NCBI GenBank assembly: GCA_038323835.1
Contig: JBBQHI010000001.1
Coordinates: 185,927-249,926, forward strand
DNA: 64,000 nucleotides
Direction of reading: 5' to 3'
Source: JACVRW01 sp038323835
GTDB taxonomy: Bacteria > Actinomycetota > Thermoleophilia > Solirubrobacterales > Thermoleophilaceae
Shown: in pieces, positions 49,599-56,702 of the stretch
Layout of the letters: every line of letters starts with the position of its first letter
Numbering within the stretch: the stretch's first letter is position 1
The notes under the pieces: model-generated
Told to the model about the DNA's origin: nothing
The model's database searches: none
What the model saw: the letters and a program-made list of their open reading frames with translations, nothing else
Made by a program: the position numbers and the translations under genes

Positions 49599-50540
49599 CT
49601 AGGTGCGGGTGCTCTCGAGCGCGGGGCCGTACACCGATCGCATCCACTCGACGGTGGCGGGTATTCCCTCGTCGAGGGTCACGGTGGGGTTGTGCCCGAA
49701 CGCCTCGGCCGCTCGGGAGATGTCCGGGCGCTTGTTCTGGACGTTGTGGATGTCCTCGGGGAGGTAGTCCACCAGCGAGTCGTCCCTTCCGAGGGTCTCG
49801 AGGATGAGCTGGCTGGCGTCCTCGACACTCGCGAACTCGGTTCCGCCGATGTTGTACACCCCTCCCGGCTCGAAGCGCTCGCACACGTTGGCGAGGGTCG
49901 GGATGAAGTCATCGATGTACATGAACACCCGCTTGTAGCCCTTGTAGACCGTGTAGGGCAGCCCGGCCAGCGCGCGATAACAGAAGAGACAGACCACGCT
50001 TCGGTAGTGGTGGTAGTGCTCGCCCGGCCCGTAGGCGTTGAAGAAGCGAAGACGCACGACCGGAGAGTCGTAGCGCTTCTCGAAGTTCATGATCTGGACC
50101 TCGTTCACCCATTTCGTCGTCGCGTAGTCGTTGTGCTGGATGATCGAATGCTGCAGCGGAATGTCCTCGTGCAGGATCTCCTCGTGCCGATCGCCGTAGA
50201 TCTCCGAGGAGCTCGCGAAGATCAGCTTGAACCCCAGCTTGCGCTGCAACTCGAGGATGTGTCGCGTGCCGATCACGTTCGTCGACCACAACGTCTCGTA
50301 GAACTCCTCGCCGTTGATACGCCCGAACTCGGCCGCGAGGTGGTAGACGAAATCCACCGGCCCGACGCGCTCGAAGAGCTGTTCGAGCTGACGATGCTCA
50401 CGAATGTCCGCCCGGAACACCTGGCTGTCGGCGTGGTGCTGAAGGTCGCAACCCCACACGTCGTGGCCCCGCCGGCGCAGCTCCTCCACAAGAGGCTGCC
50501 CGAGTGTCCCCTGCGAGCCGGTTACAAGAATGTTCGCCAT
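49599..50540 (-). CDS. NAD-dependent nucleotide-sugar epimerase/dehydratase (extended SDR)
   Basis: This 313-residue enzyme has the NAD-binding loop TGSQGTLG at residues 7-14, RADIRE, VYHLAAEFG, ASSSEIYG, and Y-A-T-T-K with the catalytic Tyr and Lys. RLRFFNAYGPGE and V-F-M-Y-I-D-D are typical of GDP- or UDP-sugar epimerases/dehydratases. It follows wecB by 12 bases and presumably works on the same nucleotide-sugar pool. A ribosome binding site (GGGGAG) lies 3 bases before ATG 50540, rather close. The specific reaction (4-epimerisation or dehydration) cannot be assigned from sequence alone. Confidence 0.86.
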   Translation of the reverse strand: MANILVTGSQGTLGQPLVEELRRRGHDVWGCDLQHHADSQVFRADIREHRQLEQLFERVGPVDFVYHLAAEFGRINGEEFYETLWSTNVIGTRHILELQRKLGFKLIFASSSEIYGDRHEEILHEDIPLQHSIIQHNDYATTKWVNEVQIMNFEKRYDSPVVRLRFFNAYGPGEHYHHYRSVVCLFCYRALAGLPYTVYKGYKRVFMYIDDFIPTLANVCERFEPGGVYNIGGTEFASVEDASQLILETLGRDDSLVDYLPEDIHNVQNKRPDISRAAEAFGHNPTVTLDEGIPATVEWMRSVYGPALESTRT

Positions 50541-50552
50541 GTGCTCCCCACC

Positions 50553-51674
50553 CTAGGAATTCGTATCTGAATGCGGTGGGACACTAGCCTCCCCCCGCGT
50601 CCTGGCGAGCCACCCGAGGATGGCCTGGGCGATCCGCGCTCCCGCCTCACCGTCCCAGCCCGGCAATGGCGACAGCCGGCGGCGCCCGACCTCGGCCAGA
50701 AGCGACGGTATCTCGGCCAGCCTCTCCGGCCGGAGACCAAGCAGCGTATTGGTGCCCTTCTCGATTGTGACCGGTCGTTCCGTGTTGTCGCGAAGCGTGA
50801 AACAAGGGACGCCGAGGTAGGTGGACTCCTCCTGAATTCCCCCGGAGTCGGTGACCACCGCCGCCGCGTGTCGCTCCAGATCGAGGAACTCCAGGTATCC
50901 GAGAGGCTCGATCACGTGGATGCCGGGTCCTGCGGCGTCCGTCCCGAGGCGCTGCTTCGTGCGAGGGTGAACCGGGAAGACCACCTGGACGTCCCGGGCC
51001 AGCACGCGCAGAGCCGTCATCGTCTCCTCGAGGAGGGGGCCGTCCACCAGTTTCGGCCGGTGCAGGGTCACAAGCACGTAGTCACCGTCGACGCCGAGCC
51101 GCTCGCGCGTTCGAAGGCCGTCGAGAGCCGGCAGTGCCGCCACGAGCGAGTCGATCATCGTGTTCCCGGCGAAGTGGATTCGCTCGTCCGGGACTCCCTC
51201 GCTTCTCAGGGTGGTGGCCGCCTCCTCGCAGTGGACGAAGAGCAGCTCGCTCACGCGGTCAGTGAGCACCCGGTTGTGCTCCTCCGGCATTGTCTGGTCG
51301 AAGCTGCGAAGTCCCGACTCCACGTGGGCGACCGGGATCTGCAGCTTCACGGCCGTGATGGCCGCGGCCAGGGTTGAGTTCACGTCGCCGGCCACGACGA
51401 GCAGGTCCGGGTCCTCGGCGATGAGCACCGGCTCGAGAGCGAGCATCGCTCGAGCCGTCTGAACCGCGTGTGTGCCCGAGCCCACTCCGAGCGCGTGGTC
51501 GGGCTCGGGAATCGCGAGCTGGTCCAGGAATACCTGGGACATCGTCTCGTCGTAGTGCTGCTCGGTGTGGATCACGCAGTGGCGGGTCTCCGGTGCGGCG
51601 CGCCGGAGTGCGGCGATCACCGGCGCCATCTTCACGAAGTTCGGCCGCGTTCCCACGACGTAAGAGAGCCGCAT
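50553..51674 (-). CDS. wecB: Non-hydrolysing UDP-N-acetylglucosamine 2-epimerase
   Basis: This 373-residue cytoplasmic enzyme interconverts UDP-GlcNAc and UDP-ManNAc for surface polysaccharide. Signature segments are GTRPNFVKMAPV near the start, HTEQHYDETMSQVF, VAGDVNSTLAAA, HVESGLRSFD followed by MPEEHNR and TDR, and TDSGGIQEES near the C-terminus for nucleotide binding. The length is typical. ATG 51674 is preferred because it begins the conserved part and follows a TAAGAT box by 10 bases; ATG 51686 lies inside that box. No UDP-ManNAc dehydrogenase (wecC) is seen in the window, so ManNAc rather than ManNAcA may be the sugar used, unless wecC lies elsewhere. Confidence 0.95.
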   Translation of the reverse strand: MRLSYVVGTRPNFVKMAPVIAALRRAAPETRHCVIHTEQHYDETMSQVFLDQLAIPEPDHALGVGSGTHAVQTARAMLALEPVLIAEDPDLLVVAGDVNSTLAAAITAVKLQIPVAHVESGLRSFDQTMPEEHNRVLTDRVSELLFVHCEEAATTLRSEGVPDERIHFAGNTMIDSLVAALPALDGLRTRERLGVDGDYVLVTLHRPKLVDGPLLEETMTALRVLARDVQVVFPVHPRTKQRLGTDAAGPGIHVIEPLGYLEFLDLERHAAAVVTDSGGIQEESTYLGVPCFTLRDNTERPVTIEKGTNTLLGLRPERLAEIPSLLAEVGRRRLSPLPGWDGEAGARIAQAILGWLARTRGEASVPPHSDTNS

Positions 51675-51684
51675 CGGGTGGGGC

Positions 51685-51690
51685 ATCTTA
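51685..51690 (-). promoter_or_regulatory. Possible -10 box (TAAGAT)
   Basis: TAAGAT on the minus strand is 10 bases before ATG 51674, in the 48-base gap after the sulfatase-fold gene. It could give wecB and the genes behind it a promoter of their own. Confidence 0.35.
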
Positions 51691-51722
51691 CGGACGCGTC
51701 TAAGCGCTTCCTGCGTCCCACC

Positions 51723-54218
51723 TCAGCCGTCGCCGGGGGACGGGAGGCGCGGAAGCTCGGAGGCCCTGGCTCCGAGCACCCCGAAGACCCGGATCCGCTC
51801 AGGGCTCTGCGCCACGCGGTCGGCGTGGAGCAGCGGCACCGAGACCCGGTAGCCGGCGCGGAGCGACTGGGGGCCGTAGCGCTTCGTGAGGTCGAGCCGC
51901 GGGGCCGAGGGGGTGGTGGAGGCCAGCACGCGACCGTCCACCACCACGAGCACTTGGCGAACCCGCGCCCGGCGGCCCGGGTCGGCCGCCCATCCGCTCA
52001 CCGAGAGGTGGCCGGAATCCGATGCCCGCTGCGTCTCCACGTATCCACTCACAGCGCCGGGGCGGATCCTGATTGGGGATCGTCCGGGAAGCTCCAGCCG
52101 TACGCCCCCGTCGGTCCGCAGGCGCCCTCCGACGTTCTCAGGCGCGGCCTGCGAGACGGCCACGAGCGCAGGCCGGTCGCCGCTGCTGACCGCGTAGACC
52201 GCGAGCCGATTCGTGCCCCGGCGAAACGCGGCAGGCGGCAGAAGCGCGCTGAACCGGAGCCGGCCGTCCTCCGTGTACGCGGCCGTGACCGCGCGGACCC
52301 TCCCGTTCAATGCGAGCGCGAGCGTGGTGCCGGGACGCATCGTGCCGTCAATGCCCCCTGAGGCCAGGGCGGGGAGAAGCGGCGCTGTGGGGTCCACCTG
52401 GGCGAGCAGGGGCAGGTCGTCCACCTCCGCCCGTGCGGAGCCCGGTGCGCCTGCCGGCAGATCGTCCGGCCGCCGGCCCAGCAGCGCTGAGTGCGCACCC
52501 ATGCCGTAGAGCCGGCCGGCACCCGCGCGCGCCCCGAACAGGCGGATCCGGCGTGCCACCTCCCGGTCGCGCATCCGCCGGAAGACCGCAAACGGCTTCC
52601 TGTGCTCCGCGCCGCTGAGCACGGCCACGGTGCGGCGCTCGCCCGCACCATGGCGAAGCGAGCGCCCGTCGAAGCGCCAGCCCGCATCGAGGCCGAGCAG
52701 CTCCGCGATGGTCGGCAGCACGTCCACGGTCTCCGCCGGGGAGTCGTCCACGCGCCCGCGTCTCTGCCCCGGGGCCTTGATGAAGAGCGGCACAGACGCG
52801 ATATCCGGGAAGTTTCGATCGGTCGCGTACCGGCGCGGCTGTTCCGGCCGGAAGCTCACCCCGTGATCCGCTGCCACCACCACCAGGGACCGGTCCCAGA
52901 GCCCCTCCGCGTCCAGGCGCGCTATGAGACGGCCCACGAGCCGGTCCACGAACCCGAGCTGGAGCAGGTAGCGCTGGTAGGCCTGGCGGACGAGGACAGT
53001 GCTGGCGGTCCAGCTCGACCCATCGATGCCCGGAATGCGAGAGGTGTCGGCGGAATACTCCTGGCCTGAGGGCAGGTACTGATAGGGCCAGTGGGGCAGC
53101 GCGATGTGCAGGAAGTGGAGGTCCGGGCGCGTCTGGCCGGCGTCAAGCCGCTCTACGAACCGGCTCCAGAGCGCGGGCCTGTCCCGGAACGCCCGCTCAG
53201 GAACGCTGGCGGCCCCGTGACCCGCGGACGAGCCCCCGGTGTCGCGAAAACCCTCGAAGGTCGCGTCCACCGCGGGCAGGTCGTCCGCAACCTCGTCCGG
53301 CAGCAGAAGGTGGAGCGACACCACGCGCAGGTCGTCGGCCAGCGAGCGCAGGCGATCGTCCTCGCCGGCGCGCTCCCGCTGACCGCAGAGGCGCTCCGGA
53401 CACAGCTCGGTGGCCGCCTCGTGAACGTCCAGGTCGTAGCGCTCGCCCAGCATCGTGAACAGGTTGCGGGGGTGGTCGGAGGCGATGGGGAGGGAATCCC
53501 CCGGCGGCCGTGTGCCTGTCAGGAGCGCCGGCACAGCGCGCTGCGTGGCGTAGTCGACGGTCGTCGCGTTCCGGTACCAGGTCGAGCGCCGTGCGAGCTC
53601 GGCGATATGGGGATAGCGGCTCGCGTCGATCCGCAGATCCCGGTCGAGCAGGGAGGCCCCCGACATCTCGTCGAACACGATCATCACGACCGGCGCGCCG
53701 TGTCCGCCCTCCAGCCCGGCGGCAGAGATCTCCTTCTGGGGGAGGATCAGCTCGGAGACCGGCGAGATCAGCAGGAAGAGCGCGATGACCACGGCCGGCA
53801 CCGGCGCGAGTACGGTGAGGAACGAGCGCACACCGGGACTGCGGGCGTAGAGCAGCGCGCCGCCCGCGCCGAGCACGAGCGCGCCGATGAAGGCCGCGGG
53901 TGCGCCGATGCCTCCGAAGACCGACTTCAGCGCCTGGAGCGCGATCGCAGCCGTGAGCGTCGCGACGAAGGCCAGGTGCACGGCGGCGCGGGCGCGGGGG
54001 ACGCGGAGCAACGGTGCCTCGAGCAGCACCAGGGCCGTGGGCGGCACCAGGACGAGCGCGAAGGCCAGCACCAGGATGTCGCCGCGGGTGTTGCCCCGGG
54101 CCACGAAGAACTCCGGGCTTTCGCCCACGAGGTCGAGGAGCGGCTGGGCGAAGGCGAACGCCCACAGCACGGCCAGGTGCGCCCAGGCAACCAGGAGGGG
54201 GCGGCGCGCGTTGGACAC
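51723..54218 (-). CDS. Membrane sulfatase-fold phospho/sulfo-transferase-like enzyme with C-terminal GWA module
   Basis: This 831-residue protein has four or five N-terminal spans (residues 8-152) and then a sulfatase/alkaline-phosphatase-fold domain. The metal site begins at VVMIVFD183-E184. The nucleophile region reads Y-A-T225-Q-R-A-V-P-A-L-L-T-G, with Thr where sulfatases have the formylglycine Cys. This matches LtaS/phosphoethanolamine-transferase-type enzymes better than true sulfatases. AADHGVSF supplies the second metal cluster. A beta-rich region and the GWA module (about 699-831: SGYVET, VSGWAADP, RASELPRL) follow. It probably transfers a phospho-group onto a glycan outside the membrane. 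GTG 54218 has TACCAT 6 bases upstream. Confidence 0.82.
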   Translation of the reverse strand: MSNARRPLLVAWAHLAVLWAFAFAQPLLDLVGESPEFFVARGNTRGDILVLAFALVLVPPTALVLLEAPLLRVPRARAAVHLAFVATLTAAIALQALKSVFGGIGAPAAFIGALVLGAGGALLYARSPGVRSFLTVLAPVPAVVIALFLLISPVSELILPQKEISAAGLEGGHGAPVVMIVFDEMSGASLLDRDLRIDASRYPHIAELARRSTWYRNATTVDYATQRAVPALLTGTRPPGDSLPIASDHPRNLFTMLGERYDLDVHEAATELCPERLCGQRERAGEDDRLRSLADDLRVVSLHLLLPDEVADDLPAVDATFEGFRDTGGSSAGHGAASVPERAFRDRPALWSRFVERLDAGQTRPDLHFLHIALPHWPYQYLPSGQEYSADTSRIPGIDGSSWTASTVLVRQAYQRYLLQLGFVDRLVGRLIARLDAEGLWDRSLVVVAADHGVSFRPEQPRRYATDRNFPDIASVPLFIKAPGQRRGRVDDSPAETVDVLPTIAELLGLDAGWRFDGRSLRHGAGERRTVAVLSGAEHRKPFAVFRRMRDREVARRIRLFGARAGAGRLYGMGAHSALLGRRPDDLPAGAPGSARAEVDDLPLLAQVDPTAPLLPALASGGIDGTMRPGTTLALALNGRVRAVTAAYTEDGRLRFSALLPPAAFRRGTNRLAVYAVSSGDRPALVAVSQAAPENVGGRLRTDGGVRLELPGRSPIRIRPGAVSGYVETQRASDSGHLSVSGWAADPGRRARVRQVLVVVDGRVLASTTPSAPRLDLTKRYGPQSLRAGYRVSVPLLHADRVAQSPERIRVFGVLGARASELPRLPSPGDG

Positions 54219-54224
54219 CGCACG

Positions 54225-54230
54225 ATGGTA
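54225..54230 (-). promoter_or_regulatory. Candidate -10 box (TACCAT) of a leaderless transcript
   Basis: TACCAT on the minus strand lies 6 bases before GTG 54218 and would drive the block running to 45314. Confidence 0.5.
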
Positions 54231-54406
54231 TTTGGCACCCCCGGGGCAGGCGCCGGGTCGGGACTCCGCAAACTAGGGCAACTTTGTGACGATCGCCGCG
54301 AAACCGTCCGGCGAGGGGTCTAGGTTGCGAATCGCTCTCCCATCGTCGTTCGGCTCAGGCCGGAGGGAGGCGGGAGCGCCAGTGGTCCTACCAGGAGGAG
54401 GGTCAT

Positions 54407-54454
54407 ATGCGCGATCGCCCCGAACAACGCTGGGTTCGCCCCCGGGAGCGGTGA
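54407..54454 (+). CDS. Candidate 15-residue microprotein or leader peptide
   Basis: This short ORF encodes MRDRPEQRWVRPRER, a strongly charged, Arg-rich peptide. It is too short for homology arguments, but its ribosome binding site is the best in the window: AGGAGG (54393-54398) inside AGGAGGAGGG, with 8 bases to ATG. Its TGA overlaps the GTG of the following membrane microprotein as GTGA, the coupling used throughout this locus. It may be a leader that couples or regulates translation of the second ORF, or a functional peptide. A TAGGTT box at 54321-54326 is a possible promoter. Confidence 0.5.
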   Translation: MRDRPEQRWVRPRER

Positions 54455-54552
54455 GAATGCTTCTCACCGCGGCCATCGTGCTGGCCTGGGTGTCCGCCCT
54501 GCTCTTCTTCGTCGCGGTGTGCGCGGCGGCAAAGCGCGGCGAGCAGCCCTAG
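54451..54552 (+). CDS. Candidate 33-residue single-span membrane microprotein
   Basis: The ORF encodes a 33-residue peptide whose residues 4-27 form one hydrophobic helix (LLTAAIVLAWVSALLFFVAV, then CAAA) with a basic C-terminal tail KRGEQP. One cysteine lies near the end of the helix. It begins at GTG 54451 overlapping the stop of the 15-residue ORF. ATG 54457 (31 residues) has its own GGGAG 8 bases upstream and is the alternative. It shares the stop tetramer CTAG (54549-54552) with the convergent sugar transferase gene. The function is unknown; proximity to the initiating transferase and the sulfatase-fold enzyme suggests a regulator or subunit of an envelope enzyme, which is speculation. 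Confidence 0.55.
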   Translation: MRMLLTAAIVLAWVSALLFFVAVCAAAKRGEQP

Positions 54553-56063
54553 AAGGCGCCGCGCGCCGTGCGAACGGCGGAAACGGTGCGCAGGAGGATC
54601 TTCACGTCCTTGCGCAGCGAGTAGTTCTCGACGTACTCACGCTCCACAGCGAGCCGCTCCTGGAAGGTCAGCTCGCCGCGGCCGTGCACCTGCATCGGGC
54701 CGGTGATGCCGGGCCGCATCTCCAGGCGGAAGCGCTCAGTCTCGCTGTAGCGGTCGGTGAGCCAGAGGGCCTCGGGGCGGGGGCCCACCAGGCTCATGTC
54801 CCCGCGCACCACGTTGATCAGCTGAGGAAGCTCGTCGAGGCTCGTCTGGCGGAGGAAGCGGCCCAGGCGCGTGATCCGGGGGTCGTCGCGGAGCTTGAAC
54901 ATCGGCTCGTTCAGCTCGTCCACCGACACCACCTCGGAGATCCGGGCCTCGGCGTCCCGCACCATGGTGCGGAACTTGAGGATGGGGAAGGGCACGCCCT
55001 TGAGGCCGGCGCGAGGCTGGATGAAGAGGACGGGGCCCTTGGAGTCCATCCGGATCATCAGGGCCACCACCAGCATGATCGGCATCAGGATCACCAGGCC
55101 GATCGAGGCCACGGCCACGTCGAGGGCGCGCTTGAGGGCCATGGTGGAGCGCGAGGGATTGCCGGTGCGGTACTCGATCACCGGCAGCTCGGCGATGTGG
55201 CTGAGCTCCACGGCCGTTCCCAGCATCGCTCGCATCGGCGGAGTCACGCTCAGCTTCACGCCCAGCGAGCGGCAGCTCTGGACCACACGCGCCAGCGTGG
55301 GCTCGTCCAGCTCCGGCGCGGCCAGGATGACGCGCTCCGCGCCAGTGGCCACGATCAGCTCCTCGAGGTCGGCCTGATCGAGCTCCTCGACCCGCGCGGT
55401 ATCGGAGTCGCCGTTGGTGCTGCCGTTTCCGTTTCCGTTTCCGTTGCCGATTCCGGTGATGTCTAGGCCCGCGCGGCCGCTCGACGGCGTGCCCGTGTAG
55501 CCCACCACGGCCATGTGGTGGCCGGGCTCGAGCTTCAGCTTGCGGCGCACGGCGGTGGCCAGCTGGCCGCTCCCGATCACCAAGCCGCGCTCGGGCGGCA
55601 CGATCCGGCGCCAGAGGTTGCGGGCCGTGCTCCGCAGCGCCACGGAGGCGACGATCGCCACGACCCACATCAGCGCCGCGCTCTTCGCCGACAGCCAGCC
55701 GTTGTCCATGACGCCGGCCATGATCAGCGAGGTGGAGGCCACGGAGACCGTGACCCAGTGGACGAGCGCCGGGGCCTCGTCGATGGTCAGGTACCAGATC
55801 TTCGGCTGATCCCGGTCGTAGAGCCCCTCGATCTTCGCCAGAAGGAGCCAGACGGGCAGCAGCGCCACGGCCCAGAGGGCGGCGTTGTGGCCCTCGACAG
55901 TACCCGCGACTGAGATCGCCAGGAGAAACGTGAGCGCATCTGCGACCGCAAGCATCCGACGTCGGAGAGCGTCCTTCCAAGGTCCGCGGCGACGGAACAG
56001 GGAGTACTCCTCCGGCGCCGGCGCCGCCTGCGGGCGTCCGTGCGTGGCCATGCGGGCCGGCAT
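54549..56063 (-). CDS. Polyprenyl-phosphate sugar-1-phosphate transferase (WcaJ/WbaP-type initiating enzyme)
   Basis: This 504-residue membrane enzyme starts glycan assembly by moving a sugar-1-phosphate from a nucleotide donor to polyprenyl phosphate. It has four N-terminal spans, a central Rossmann-like domain (LVIGSGQLATAVRR), and a C-terminal bacterial sugar transferase domain with a re-entrant hydrophobic segment. That domain contains KFRTMVRDAE, SLDELPQLINVVRGDMSLVGPRP and MRPGITGPMQVHGR. Between the Rossmann part and the catalytic domain lies a Gly-Asn dipeptide run encoded by a 6-base tandem repeat. ATG 56063 has TATACA 7 bases upstream; the open frame to 56123 is disregarded. It is convergent with the microprotein genes, sharing CTAG. 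Confidence 0.93.
   Translation of the reverse strand: MPARMATHGRPQAAPAPEEYSLFRRRGPWKDALRRRMLAVADALTFLLAISVAGTVEGHNAALWAVALLPVWLLLAKIEGLYDRDQPKIWYLTIDEAPALVHWVTVSVASTSLIMAGVMDNGWLSAKSAALMWVVAIVASVALRSTARNLWRRIVPPERGLVIGSGQLATAVRRKLKLEPGHHMAVVGYTGTPSSGRAGLDITGIGNGNGNGNGSTNGDSDTARVEELDQADLEELIVATGAERVILAAPELDEPTLARVVQSCRSLGVKLSVTPPMRAMLGTAVELSHIAELPVIEYRTGNPSRSTMALKRALDVAVASIGLVILMPIMLVVALMIRMDSKGPVLFIQPRAGLKGVPFPILKFRTMVRDAEARISEVVSVDELNEPMFKLRDDPRITRLGRFLRQTSLDELPQLINVVRGDMSLVGPRPEALWLTDRYSETERFRLEMRPGITGPMQVHGRGELTFQERLAVEREYVENYSLRKDVKILLRTVSAVRTARGAF
55423..55452 (-). repeat. In-frame hexanucleotide microsatellite coding for (Gly-Asn)n
   Basis: Three perfect CCGTTT units (55423-55440) are followed by two variants (CCGTTG, CCGATT). 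The repeat encodes the Gly-Asn linker of the sugar transferase; unit changes would preserve the frame. Confidence 0.88.
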
Positions 56064-56070
56064 CACGTTC

Positions 56071-56076
56071 TGTATA
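56071..56076 (-). promoter_or_regulatory. Candidate -10 box (TATACA)
   Basis: TATACA on the minus strand is 7 bases before ATG 56063, giving the initiating transferase gene a likely leaderless promoter separate from rmlC. Confidence 0.45.
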
Positions 56077-56084
56077 CCCTGCTC

Positions 56085-56098
56085 GGCGCCAAAGCGCC
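56085..56098. promoter_or_regulatory. Perfect palindrome in the -10/-35 spacer, possible operator
   Basis: GGCGC, loop CAAA, GCGCC. Counted from the TATACA box it lies where the spacer and -35 element should be, so a repressor or activator bound here could control the initiating transferase gene. Short GC palindromes also arise by chance in such DNA. Confidence 0.3.
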
Positions 56099-56150
56099 AG
56101 CCCCGTAACGACCTTCGCACCAACCGGCGGGGTATAAACCCGCGCTATAG

Positions 56151-56702
56151 CTAGTACTTGAAGGGCAAATCGTCGGCTATCTCGCTCAGACGGGGGGCAG
56201 ACGCATCGCGGTCCGACGGCACCAATTCCACGTCCGGCCAGACGATCCCGATCTCCGCATCGTCGTACTTGATGCCCCGCTCGATCTCCTCGTCGTAGTA
56301 GCCCGAGCACTTGTACATAACGTCCGCGAGGTCGCTCGTCACGCAGAACCCGTGCGCGAAGCCGATCGGGCAGTAGAGCTGGTGGAGGTTCTCGTCGCTC
56401 AGCTCGAAACCCTCCCATTCGCCGAAGGTGGGGGAGCCGCGGCGCAGGTCCACCACCACGTCCAGCACCGCGCCGCGCCCGCAGCGCACCAGCTTGGCCA
56501 TACCCTGGCCAACCTGGAAGTGCATCCCGCGCACGATCCCCTTGGACGAGCGGGAGTGGTTGTCCTGGACGAAATCGTCGTGGATGCCGAGGTCGGCGTA
56601 CACGTTCTTGCGGTAGGTCTCGGTAAAGAAGCCGCGGTGGTCCCCGTGTACCAGGGGCTCGATGAGGATGGGTCCGTCCAAACGCGTGTCGAGCGGCTTC
56701 AC
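56151..56702 (-). CDS. rmlC: dTDP-4-dehydrorhamnose 3,5-epimerase
   Basis: This 183-residue cupin enzyme is in the dTDP-L-rhamnose pathway. It has DHRGFFTE, VQDNHSRSSKGIVRGMHFQ (the His in this box is the catalytic base region), VLDVVVDLRRGSPTFGEW, and CPIGFAHGFCV, all typical of RmlC. It converts dTDP-4-keto-6-deoxy-glucose to the L-lyxo product that RmlD (59911) reduces. GTG 56702 overlaps the stop of the upstream GT2 as GTGA. rmlA and rmlB are not recognised in the window; they may lie beyond the right edge or elsewhere. The two upstream GT2s may be rhamnosyltransferases. Confidence 0.93.
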   Translation of the reverse strand: MKPLDTRLDGPILIEPLVHGDHRGFFTETYRKNVYADLGIHDDFVQDNHSRSSKGIVRGMHFQVGQGMAKLVRCGRGAVLDVVVDLRRGSPTFGEWEGFELSDENLHQLYCPIGFAHGFCVTSDLADVMYKCSGYYDEEIERGIKYDDAEIGIVWPDVELVPSDRDASAPRLSEIADDLPFKY

